Positions 1-6,886 of a stretch of 64,000 nucleotides of DNA are shown piece by piece; positions within the stretch are counted from its first letter, which is position 1, and every line of letters begins with the position of its first letter. The stretch is taken from the NCBI RefSeq assembly GCF_018128545.1, contig NZ_JAGSND010000005.1, positions 204,384 to 268,383 of the forward strand. The letters are read 5' to 3'. The notes under the pieces are model-generated. The model was not told the origin of the DNA. It did not search any database and saw only the letters and a list, made by a program, of their open reading frames with translations. The position numbers and the translations under genes are program-made. The stretch comes from Sinanaerobacter chloroacetimidivorans. GTDB lineage: Bacteria; Bacillota; Clostridia; Peptostreptococcales; Anaerovoracaceae.

Positions 1-31
1 CAATTCCTGGCGACTGTGAATCATTATAATA

Positions 32-69
32 AATCCCATTCTATTTTCATTTTCGAATGGGATTATTTT
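32..69 (+). terminator. Rho-independent terminator of an upstream gene outside the window
   Basis: Inverted repeat AATCCCATTC / GAATGGGATT with a 13-nt loop, followed by a run of five T. It separates the sigma operon from whatever lies left of the window. Confidence 0.75.
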
Positions 70-88
70 TATACTGTGCTGAAATTTG

Positions 89-116
89 TGTAACTTTTTA
101 TTCGGTTATGCGTTAT
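89..116 (+). promoter_or_regulatory. Candidate ECF-type promoter of the sigma/anti-sigma operon
   Basis: TGTAAC, a 16-nt spacer, then CGTTAT. The AAC-containing -35 and CGT-containing -10 at 16-17 nt spacing are typical of promoters read by ECF sigma factors, so this is probably autoregulated. The match is by eye. Confidence 0.45.
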
Positions 117-152
117 TAATATAGATGATCATTAAAGAGAGGAATACGTCAG

Positions 153-674
153 ATGAAGGAGAGGTTCCGGGAAATATATGAGAACTATAAAGATGCAGTA
201 TATGGATATCTTTTTTATATGACACATGATGAACAGACCGCACAGGATTTATCTCAGGAAACATTCTTAAAAATCTATCTGGGATTGAAAAGGATAAATG
301 AAGATTCCAATTTAAAAGCATGGTGTATGATCATAGCGAGAAACACCTTTTTATCTTATGCCAGAAAAAAGAAGCCGTTTTTGTTAGGGGATGAACTGAT
401 TCAGAATAATATAACGGCTACGGATAAATCGCCGGAAGATATGATTCTGCAGTCTGAAGAAAAAAAGGAAATTCAGAGGCTTCTTTTAAAGCTGAACGAA
501 TATGAACGAACGGTTCTGATACTACGTGATTACGAAGGTTTATCCTATGCGGACATCGCCGGAATCATGGAGTTGACGGAAACGGTGGTAAAGGTCAGGA
601 TATATCGTGCAAGAAGCAAGCTGAGAAAATTATATGAAGCAGTATCGGGAGCCCGACAGGGGGTGGATTCATGA
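153..674 (+). CDS. ECF-family RNA polymerase sigma factor
   Basis: 173 residues, the usual size for a group 4 (ECF) sigma factor, which directs RNA polymerase to a stress regulon when its anti-sigma releases it. Region 2 lies at about residues 8-75 with the DLSQETFLKIY core-binding helix near residue 34. Region 4 lies at about 108-160, with the helix-turn-helix around LSYADIAGIMELTETVV. Region 3 is absent, as expected. The ATG at 153 follows an AGAGAGG ribosome site. The stop overlaps the start of the next gene by 4 nt (ATGA), the classic sigma/anti-sigma coupling. The exact ECF group cannot be assigned from sequence alone. Confidence 0.92.
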   Translation: MKERFREIYENYKDAVYGYLFYMTHDEQTAQDLSQETFLKIYLGLKRINEDSNLKAWCMIIARNTFLSYARKKKPFLLGDELIQNNITATDKSPEDMILQSEEKKEIQRLLLKLNEYERTVLILRDYEGLSYADIAGIMELTETVVKVRIYRARSKLRKLYEAVSGARQGVDS

Positions 675-1639
675 AATGTGAAATGAAAGAATATGTTTTG
701 GAATATCTTAAAGGTGACAGTCACGACTTGGAAATTGAAAAACACCTGGAGCATTGTGAGCAGTGCCAGGCGCTTATGGAAGGATACCTTGCGAAAGAAG
801 ATGCAATTAATCTTCCGGAGGCCGAATGTATCACCGGCAATTTAAAAGAACGGGTAGAGAATTATGATAAGGGGACAAAGCGGATCGTTGTTTTTACCAT
901 TGTAGGCCTTATCCTGGGATGGTTCAGCTATAAGTATTACATTACGGATTTTCTGCCTTTAAAAATCGTCATCGGAATACCCTATAAGATCAGCGAAATG
1001 ATCCACGTGACGTTCCACGATCACAGCTTTATCTATTTAACACAGTACACACTGGGGCAGCTCAATGAATTTTTCCCTCAGGCTCATTTTGCATCCTTCT
1101 TTGCGGAATACGGGATATCTTCATTGATCGGTGGAGCGATTTATGGAAGCCTTGGATTCTTTACAGGGGATAAAAGAATCTTTACCCTGACCAAATATCT
1201 CAAATTTGCAGCGGTCTGGGCGATCATTATTTCCCTCGCCGTCGGAGGAACCTTCCTTGCGAATCATGCCGCTGTTGAGAAGAACCAAAAATTTGAAGAC
1301 GTCAGCGGATTCTTTTTGAATTATGAATCCGGCGGAGAAGGGTTTTACGACGACGATACCGGAGAACGCGAAGATTTTTTCAAGGCCCTCGAGGAAGCTT
1401 TTTATGCGGATGGGCAGATTACGGAAACCAACCGGCAGAGAAACGCAGTTAACGAGGAACTGATCGAATTTGTCTTTGGTCCCTGGTACACAAGGTACAT
1501 GGCAGCCTTGATCAATCTGCAGGAAGGTTATCTCGTATCGGATACAGGCAGAGTCTATTCTATGAGTGACGAATTCTGTCAAATGGTAATTGTCTGGCAG
1601 AAAAAGGAGGAGGAAAAGAATGCAAGGATTGCGGATTAA
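671..1639 (+). CDS. Zinc-finger anti-sigma factor with membrane domain
   Basis: 322 residues. The N-terminus carries the ZAS signature H-x3-C-x2-C (HLEHCEQC, about residues 24-31), which binds the partner sigma factor and holds it inactive. Hydrophobic segments near residues 73-95, 150-165 and 175-195 place it in the membrane. The region after the last segment is acidic and probably extracytoplasmic. Translationally coupled to the sigma gene by a 4-nt overlap. The signal it senses is unknown. The long extracytoplasmic C-terminal part resembles no family I recognise. Confidence 0.85.
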   Translation: MKCEMKEYVLEYLKGDSHDLEIEKHLEHCEQCQALMEGYLAKEDAINLPEAECITGNLKERVENYDKGTKRIVVFTIVGLILGWFSYKYYITDFLPLKIVIGIPYKISEMIHVTFHDHSFIYLTQYTLGQLNEFFPQAHFASFFAEYGISSLIGGAIYGSLGFFTGDKRIFTLTKYLKFAAVWAIIISLAVGGTFLANHAAVEKNQKFEDVSGFFLNYESGGEGFYDDDTGEREDFFKALEEAFYADGQITETNRQRNAVNEELIEFVFGPWYTRYMAALINLQEGYLVSDTGRVYSMSDEFCQMVIVWQKKEEEKNARIAD

Positions 1640-2309
1640 ATCAAAAAGAGATTGGTTCATTGCTTTCGTTTTTGCCTTTCTCTTCATTTATTTGATTGCA
1701 CTGAAATTTCAAAACAGGATTAGCGAACTCCTATGGCCGCTGACGCCTGACAAAATCAGTCTTCTCAACCAGCCGGACGGGCAAGGGGTGTTTGCAGCCG
1801 CGGTATTGGCAATGACGGCGCTTTCAATCGGGGTGATGATATATAAAAAGGTAAAGGGGAAATATCTTGTTTTTGCATTGGTCGGAGGTATTGTAATAGC
1901 GGGCGCGGCCATAGGCGTCTATTATTATGAGTGCCAATCGATCATAAACATACCTTCGGAATGCAAACCAGAAGGAGTATCCGTAACCTATCATGATGAA
2001 CGGGGCCCTTCTTTCATCGATTACGCATTGAGTGAAAAAACAAAAGATCAGATTGTCAATAAGGTCCTGGCATTGCAACCGTTATCAGGTGAAGAGAAAA
2101 AAGAGCTGAATGAGAGAAACGATACCGGCGGCAGCGGTGGTGAGACGTCCGTTTCGATTTGGTATCCGAAAAAGGATGGGTACAGTTATCTCATAAGTGT
2201 AAGCATGAAGGATAACGTAATATACACTTGCAGGGGACGCAGCCCGGAATCTATCGTTATATATCAAGATAACGGCTTATTGGAAGTTTTAGAAAAAATG
2301 AAAACATGA
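1620..2309 (+). CDS. Uncharacterised membrane protein of the sigma operon
   Basis: 229 residues. The ATG at 1620 is preferred over an in-frame start at 1590 because AAGGAGGAGG lies just before it; it overlaps the anti-sigma gene by 20 nt. There are three predicted membrane segments (about residues 13-30, 58-75 and 85-103), then a soluble domain of about 125 residues containing a Gly/Ser-rich stretch and a WYPKKDGYSYLISVS strand. No known family is recognised. Position suggests it is a target or modulator of the sigma/anti-sigma pair, for example a stress-sensing or cell-envelope protein; this is inference. Confidence 0.75.
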   Translation: MQGLRIKSKRDWFIAFVFAFLFIYLIALKFQNRISELLWPLTPDKISLLNQPDGQGVFAAAVLAMTALSIGVMIYKKVKGKYLVFALVGGIVIAGAAIGVYYYECQSIINIPSECKPEGVSVTYHDERGPSFIDYALSEKTKDQIVNKVLALQPLSGEEKKELNERNDTGGSGGETSVSIWYPKKDGYSYLISVSMKDNVIYTCRGRSPESIVIYQDNGLLEVLEKMKT

Positions 2310-2528
2310 TAAAGAAGGATACTCACGTACACAAAAGTACGCTCCGTTTCTCAACGAAGCATTGTGCCTAGCCTAGCGAAAAAAATCCGTCGCCTAGTCA
2401 TGATTGAGTATGACATAATTTTCCTGCGCATTGAGTAATAAAAGGATTTTATAAAACTTTGCAGCTCAAAGGCAGAAAAGCTGCATTTAGGATTAGCTTA
2501 GATACAACATATATAGGAAGGAACCACT

Positions 2529-2693
2529 TTATGAAGGCTCCTCTATGAATTTTAAAATATTAAATGGGACATGATCATAATCTTCTTTTCGTAAAGCATT
2601 AACAACTTCTTCATTTGATTGTTCATTTTTGGATATTCTATCTGAAGCCTTCATTAATAAGTTATAATTGCTAAAAATTTTATATCTAAACAT
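2529..2693 (-). CDS. Small conserved-looking hypothetical protein (54 aa)
   Basis: The minus-strand ORF MFRYKIFSNY... to ...FIEEPS has 54 residues. Its ATG at 2693 is preceded by AGGAGGTAAAATAC, a near-perfect ribosome site at good spacing, which is the main reason to believe it. The protein is highly charged in the middle (ASDRISKNEQSNEEVV) and has no membrane segment. A possible promoter lies at 2824-2852 (TTGATT, 17 nt, TATATA on the minus strand). It lies downstream of the flavin-binding protein gene but behind that gene's terminator. Function unknown. Confidence 0.55.
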   Translation of the reverse strand: MFRYKIFSNYNLLMKASDRISKNEQSNEEVVNALRKEDYDHVPFNILKFIEEPS

Positions 2694-2823
2694 TGTATTT
2701 TACCTCCTAGAGAAATCTTACCCATGGATTTAACGTTCAAACAGAAGATACCTTTTCATGCAACATTGGGAGTTGCATTGTCGATAATTCAGGACTTCAT
2801 GAAACCATTAATCCAGTGTTATT

Positions 2824-2852
2824 TATATAAGAGATAATCAAGAGATAATCAA
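2824..2852 (-). promoter_or_regulatory. Possible promoter for the 54-aa ORF
   Basis: On the minus strand, TTGATT, 17 nt and TATATA. The -35 sits in an 11-bp direct repeat (AGAGATAATCA twice). This leaves a leader of about 125 nt with a TGCAAC/GTTGCA hairpin. Confidence 0.35.
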
Positions 2853-2858
2853 ATCAGT

Positions 2859-2903
2859 AAAACACCCCAAAAGTCTTGATTTAAAAGGCTTTTGGGGTGT
2901 TTT
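2859..2903 (-). terminator. Terminator of the flavin-binding protein gene
   Basis: Perfect 15-bp arms AAAACACCCCAAAAG / CTTTTGGGGTGTTTT around a 15-nt loop, 20 nt after the stop codon at 2923. A/T-rich flanks make it potentially bidirectional. Confidence 0.85.
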
Positions 2904-2922
2904 AATTGACGTTGCGATTAAT

Positions 2923-3297
2923 CTACAGCATTTGTTTTGCAGATGTGACTGTTATTTCTAACACTCTGGTTAAAAACGAAAATTTTTCTTTCATCATATT
3001 AAATTCTGGGCCTGATTCAATATATTTTGCAGTTCCTTCAACAACAAAGCCTGTTCCTTGGTAATCATTATAACCTAAGACTTCTCTGCTCCCCAATGCC
3101 ATCTTTATTTTATTATTCAGTTCCACATTTTTTTCTGTTCTTCGCATTGCATATGCAGGAATTAAAATTCTTTCATCGGGTGTTACAACTAAATACGAAT
3201 TCCAGGTGTTAACGATGTGCGGTTCATCCTTTCCCCATGATACGATTGAAACTACGCCTTCATTTTTTAATACTTCATAGAAATTTTTTGTAAGCAT
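2923..3297 (-). CDS. Pyridoxamine 5'-phosphate oxidase-like FMN-binding protein
   Basis: 124 residues, the typical length of the small split-barrel PNPOx-like flavoproteins. The N-terminus (FYEVLKNEGVVSIVSWGKDEPHIVNTWNSYLVV) and the central ILIPAYAMRRTEKNVE / KMALGS pattern fit FMN phosphate binding at the dimer interface. Such proteins bind FMN, F420 or heme. The substrate cannot be told, and this need not be a vitamin B6 enzyme. The ATG follows AGGAGGTAATGAC. It is transcribed divergently from an Rrf2 regulator across a short intergenic region holding matching promoters and repeated operator-like sites, so it is probably that regulator's target. Confidence 0.82.
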   Translation of the reverse strand: MLTKNFYEVLKNEGVVSIVSWGKDEPHIVNTWNSYLVVTPDERILIPAYAMRRTEKNVELNNKIKMALGSREVLGYNDYQGTGFVVEGTAKYIESGPEFNMMKEKFSFLTRVLEITVTSAKQML

Positions 3298-3333
3298 TAT
3301 GTCATTACCTCCTAGAAATAATAATATATATTA

Positions 3334-3350
3334 TAGATAAATAATATCTA
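3334..3350. promoter_or_regulatory. Candidate Rrf2 operator, site 1
   Basis: Perfect inverted repeat TAGATA-N5-TATCTA just downstream of the minus-strand -10 box, in position to block transcription of the flavin-binding protein gene. Confidence 0.5.
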
Positions 3351-3355
3351 CAATT

Positions 3356-3384
3356 ATAGTAACACTATGTCTTATGAAAGTCAA
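3356..3384 (-). promoter_or_regulatory. Promoter of the flavin-binding protein gene
   Basis: Minus strand: TTGACT (3384-3379), 17 nt, TACTAT (3361-3356). Confidence 0.65.
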
Positions 3385-3401
3385 TAAAATAAAATACATC
3401 A

Positions 3402-3420
3402 TAGATAAGTTTTGTCTCTA
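3402..3420. promoter_or_regulatory. Candidate Rrf2 operator, site 2
   Basis: TAGATAAGTTTTGTCTCTA shares ATAGATAA and the TCT half with site 1. It lies immediately upstream of the -35 box of the Rrf2 gene. Confidence 0.4.
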
Positions 3421-3423
3421 ATA

Positions 3424-3452
3424 TTGACTATTAAATAATAATGAAGTACTAT
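3424..3452 (+). promoter_or_regulatory. Promoter of the Rrf2-family regulator gene
   Basis: TTGACT, 17 nt, TACTAT: the same boxes and spacing as the divergent promoter facing it. Confidence 0.65.
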
Positions 3453-3486
3453 GTGGGGAGATTGTATTATGTAAAGAGGTGGTTTT

Positions 3487-3993
3487 TTGCAATTTTCAAT
3501 AGGAGTAGAGTACGCATTACATTGCTTGCTATATATGGTGGATATTCCTTCGGGCAAATCTGTTGGGATAAAAGACTTAGCAACATTCCAAGGAGTGTCG
3601 GAAACGTATCTGTCAAAAGTATATACAAAATTAAGAAAATCAGGCCTTGTAAAGTCAATTCCTGGTGTCAATGGAGGATATGGACTGGCTCGGACACCTG
3701 AAAACATAACTTTTTGGGACATTATTGAAGCAGTTGAAGGAACTGCATCAATATTTCAGTGTGCAGAGATACGGCAAAACAATATCTTACTGGATAAGGA
3801 CAATTTACCTGACACACATACAAAGTGTCCTTGTTTAATAAAAGTTGTAATGCTTGAAGCAGAGGATCAGATGAGACAGTATCTGAAGAACAAAACCTTA
3901 GCGTGGCTGCATGAACAAGTGCAGAATAAGCTTCCTGAAGAGCATAGAAAAGCAACGATTGAATGGTTTAATAATATTAGATCAAAGTCATAA
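3487..3993 (+). CDS. Rrf2-family transcriptional regulator
   Basis: 168 residues. The winged helix-turn-helix occupies about residues 1-80 (FSIGVEYALHCLLYM; VSETYLSKVYTKLRKSGLVKS; GVNGGYGLARTPENI), the canonical Rrf2 pattern. Cysteines follow at FQCAEI and at KCPC (about residues 92-118). They are spaced more widely than in IscR, so an Fe-S cluster or thiol-based sensor is possible but not certain. The start is TTG at 3487, preceded by AGAGGTGG; no ATG is better placed. Divergent from the PNPOx-like gene, which is its likely target together with itself. Confidence 0.9.
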   Translation: MQFSIGVEYALHCLLYMVDIPSGKSVGIKDLATFQGVSETYLSKVYTKLRKSGLVKSIPGVNGGYGLARTPENITFWDIIEAVEGTASIFQCAEIRQNNILLDKDNLPDTHTKCPCLIKVVMLEAEDQMRQYLKNKTLAWLHEQVQNKLPEEHRKATIEWFNNIRSKS

Positions 3994-4009
3994 TTTCAAA
4001 TGAAAAACT

Positions 4010-4041
4010 AGGCTGTCGATACGAAATTGGCAGCCTTCTTT
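4010..4041 (+). terminator. Terminator of the Rrf2 gene
   Basis: AGGCTG / CAGCCT stem with a T-rich tail, 17 nt after the stop codon. Confidence 0.65.
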
Positions 4042-4142
4042 CATTGTAAGGTTATTCTGCGTCCTGAAATGATGTCCCAGTATATTTTATTACTGCCATC
4101 TGGTGTAAATTATTTTTCTTAATTGAAAACAGTACTAGGGAA

Positions 4143-4171
4143 TTGAATAACTGTATAATCTGTGTTATACT
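4143..4171 (+). promoter_or_regulatory. Promoter of the MASE3 kinase gene
   Basis: TTGAAT, 17 nt, TATACT, followed by a 5' leader of about 120 nt. Nothing else was seen in the rest of the 4042-4300 gap apart from the hairpin listed next. Confidence 0.55.
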
Positions 4172-4224
4172 CATGGAAATATACACACAATTTACACTAT
4201 CTTGGAATTGTCATGATCATGATG

Positions 4225-4255
4225 GAGAGCCTTCGTTTTCAGGACTCTCTTTTTT
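4225..4255 (+). terminator. Terminator-like hairpin in the leader of the kinase gene
   Basis: GAGAG / CTCTC stem (4225-4229 and 4245-4249) followed by six T. It lies between the promoter at 4143 and the start at 4301, so it could attenuate the kinase gene or end a short RNA. Confidence 0.4.
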
Positions 4256-4300
4256 AAACTCTATGATAAATAGTTACAAATTAATAAGAGGTAATGATTT

Positions 4301-5977
4301 ATGGATAATCAAATGATACGTAATCTGGGAATTTATAATTGGAAAAAATTCTCGTTAAGATATGCTTCCATACTTATTATCGGTTTTTTTATTGCAGTTA
4401 TTGTAACTCTATTGCCGAGAAACTTTTTACTAGCCCATTCCATATTGGAGCTGATTTGTATATATATTGAGATCTCCATATTTTTAATTACTTGGAGCAC
4501 TTATAAAAACATACCGAATATTTTGTACATGGTAGGGTTTGGTTTTCTTGCTGTTTCCGTGATGGATTTTTTTCATGGTTATTATTCTATTGCTACTCCA
4601 TTGTTCCAACAGGGCTATGAAGACCTGGCGGCCCGATACTGGATTTTAGCACGGTTATTGGCTGCGGTTTCTCTATTTTCTATGAGCTTAAACCTGAAAA
4701 TAAAAAGGGTGAACAAGATCACCATGCTGATTTTCACAGTTCTTTTTTCTATTGGATTATCCTATCTTTTGATGAAATACCCAGGAATTTTTCCTCTTAT
4801 GCGGCTGGGATCCGGCTTGACCTGGGTCAAAATCGGAATGGAGTATGTGATCATTGCAATAACATTTCTAAGTATCCATTACATCAATGTGAAACACTGC
4901 GAAGAGTCAGTATTTTTAAACCAGAATATTTTAATGGTATTGCTTCTCATAATTCCGACAGAATTTATCTTTACACTTACCGATGATCCGTCATCTCTTT
5001 TTTATCATTACGGACATATCTTAAAGGTAATCAGCTTTTTTTATCTATATAGAGGAATTGTAACCAATATTATTACTTTCCCTTACAGTGAACTGGAGGC
5101 CAAATGCAGGAAACTGGAAGAGAAAGTGAATGAAATCAATTGCCTTAGAGACGCAAAGTGCATCGCCGAAATGGACAGTCAGAATAAAAGCGAATATATC
5201 GCCAATATGTCCCATGAACTGAGAACGCCTTTAAACGTCCTTTTAAGCGGTATTCAGCTGTTTGAACTCTACATGAACGGAGATTCTTCCCCTAAGACCA
5301 GAAAAATGATGAAGCATTTGCAATCAATGAAACAAAATTGTCTCCGCCAGCTTCGTCTGGTGAATAATCTCATTGATACTACCAAAATCGATGCCGGATT
5401 TCTGAACCTGGAATTCAGAATGTACAACATTATCCGGATTATAGAAAACATCACCACGTCACTGCAGGATTATGTTGCCAGTAAAAATATAGAAATTCAA
5501 TTTCATTCCGAATTGAAAGAAATGAATATGCTCTGTGATGTAGATGCTATAGAAAGAATTATGATGAATTTAATTTCAAATTCCATTAAATTTACCAAAG
5601 CAAAAGGTATCATAGCGATAATCGTAAGAAAGCATCAGGGCCAAATAGAGATATCCGTAAAAGACAACGGTATTGGCATTCCCGAAGACAAATTAGATGA
5701 TATATTTGACAGATATAAACAGGTAAAAGATACCACCAAGAAAGATAAAGAGGGGAGCGGTATTGGGCTGTCGTTAACGAAGGCACTGGTGGAGCTCCAC
5801 GGAGGCAATATCCGTGTTTCCAGTAAACTTGGATCAGGCAGTGAATTTAACATCGAATTGCCCATCAATATTCTGTCGGATGCTTCCGATATGGATACAA
5901 CAAAAAACGGAGTTGAGAATGACAGCAGCGACTTAATTCAGATCATGAATATTGAATTCTCGGACATTTATGAATAA
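4301..5977 (+). CDS. Sensor histidine kinase with MASE3-type membrane domain
   Basis: 558 residues. The first 255 or so contain about seven to eight membrane segments of the MASE3 type, including VMDFFHGYYSIATPLF and DPSSLFYHYGHILKVISFF. A short coiled linker follows (ELEAKCRKLEEKVNEINCL). The HisKA domain has the phospho-accepting histidine in NMSHELRTPLNVLL (about residue 306). The HATPase domain has N box MNLISNSIKFT, G1 DNGIGIP and G2 GSGIGLSL. No response regulator is adjacent, so this is an orphan kinase whose partner is elsewhere. It has no PAS domain between the membrane part and the kinase core, unlike many MASE3 kinases. Confidence 0.88.
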   Translation: MDNQMIRNLGIYNWKKFSLRYASILIIGFFIAVIVTLLPRNFLLAHSILELICIYIEISIFLITWSTYKNIPNILYMVGFGFLAVSVMDFFHGYYSIATPLFQQGYEDLAARYWILARLLAAVSLFSMSLNLKIKRVNKITMLIFTVLFSIGLSYLLMKYPGIFPLMRLGSGLTWVKIGMEYVIIAITFLSIHYINVKHCEESVFLNQNILMVLLLIIPTEFIFTLTDDPSSLFYHYGHILKVISFFYLYRGIVTNIITFPYSELEAKCRKLEEKVNEINCLRDAKCIAEMDSQNKSEYIANMSHELRTPLNVLLSGIQLFELYMNGDSSPKTRKMMKHLQSMKQNCLRQLRLVNNLIDTTKIDAGFLNLEFRMYNIIRIIENITTSLQDYVASKNIEIQFHSELKEMNMLCDVDAIERIMMNLISNSIKFTKAKGIIAIIVRKHQGQIEISVKDNGIGIPEDKLDDIFDRYKQVKDTTKKDKEGSGIGLSLTKALVELHGGNIRVSSKLGSGSEFNIELPINILSDASDMDTTKNGVENDSSDLIQIMNIEFSDIYE

Positions 5978-6053
5978 AGAATTGTGATCTTTTCAACGAG
6001 GTAAAGGGTATAGAATCATAAGAGCGGTACAAGCTATGCGAAGGAGGAAGGCT

Positions 6054-6758
6054 ATGAAATATGAAATCATTATATTTGATGCGGATGATACCTTATTTGA
6101 TTTTAAAAAATCCGAAAAAATTGCCTTTCGGGATACCATAATAAATTTTGGACTGGATTATGATGAAAATTATCATTTCCCAATTTACAAGGAGATTAAC
6201 AACGGAGTCTGGAAGGAGCTGGAGGATGGGCGGATTACTCAGTACGAATTGAATCTCATCCGCTTTCGAAGGCTGACAGAGCGTATGAAGTTCGATGGTC
6301 TGCAGTCGGATCTTGACTCCTCCGCAATAGCGGATTTCTATAAAAAACGTTTGTCACAGGCAGCCCATTTATACGATGACAGTATCACCCTGATTGAAGG
6401 TCTCTGCAAGGATTACCGGCTTTTGATCCTATCCAATGGTCTGAAAGAAATACAGGAAAATCGAATCAGAAACTCTGCCATCGCAAAATACTTTGACAAC
6501 ATTGTGATTTCGGAAGAGGTGGGGGTCTCAAAACCCGATCCGAGGATTTTTGCCATAGCTTTAAACGAAATTGGCTGTACGAACAAGGAAAAGATTCTAA
6601 TGGTAGGCGACAGTCTTTCTTCCGATATTCAGGGAGGCATCAATTTTGGGATTGATACCTGCTGGTTCAATCCGAATAAGGCAACGAATGATACAAAGGT
6701 AAAGCCTACTTATGAGATATCAAGTCTGACAGAGGTCAGAAACGTGTTGCTTAAATAA
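6054..6758 (+). CDS. HAD-superfamily hydrolase, YjjG-like nucleotidase
   Basis: 234 residues from the ATG at 6054, which follows AAGGAGG; an upstream in-frame ATG at 6036 has no ribosome site. Motif I is IFDADDTLFDF, motif II LSNGL, motif III Lys in VSKPDPRIF, and motif IV VGDSLSSDIQGG, all complete. The DADDTLFDF form and overall length fit the YjjG subfamily, which dephosphorylates non-canonical pyrimidine nucleotides (5'-nucleotidase house-cleaning). Other phosphatase substrates remain possible. It appears monocistronic, ending at the terminator at 6806. Confidence 0.85.
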   Translation: MKYEIIIFDADDTLFDFKKSEKIAFRDTIINFGLDYDENYHFPIYKEINNGVWKELEDGRITQYELNLIRFRRLTERMKFDGLQSDLDSSAIADFYKKRLSQAAHLYDDSITLIEGLCKDYRLLILSNGLKEIQENRIRNSAIAKYFDNIVISEEVGVSKPDPRIFAIALNEIGCTNKEKILMVGDSLSSDIQGGINFGIDTCWFNPNKATNDTKVKPTYEISSLTEVRNVLLK

Positions 6759-6805
6759 ACACCCAACACCTGACAGTGTAAGGGTGCGGCATGTAAATGG
6801 TTAAA

Positions 6806-6833
6806 AATAACCGCCGGTTTTCCGGCGGTTATT
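6806..6833. terminator. Bidirectional terminator between yjjG-like gene and trpB2
   Basis: Perfect 12-bp stem AATAACCGCCGG / CCGGCGGTTATT with a TTTT loop, and T-rich sequence on both flanks. It serves both convergent genes. Confidence 0.9.
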
Positions 6834-6886
6834 GCATCCAAATTCTTAAGATTATTGGCTCGTTTTTGGTTAATCCCTTGATTTAT

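Noticed and set aside
1121..1687. 188-residue minus-strand ORF
   Set aside because: Antisense to the anti-sigma gene, which has the ZAS motif and a coupled start.
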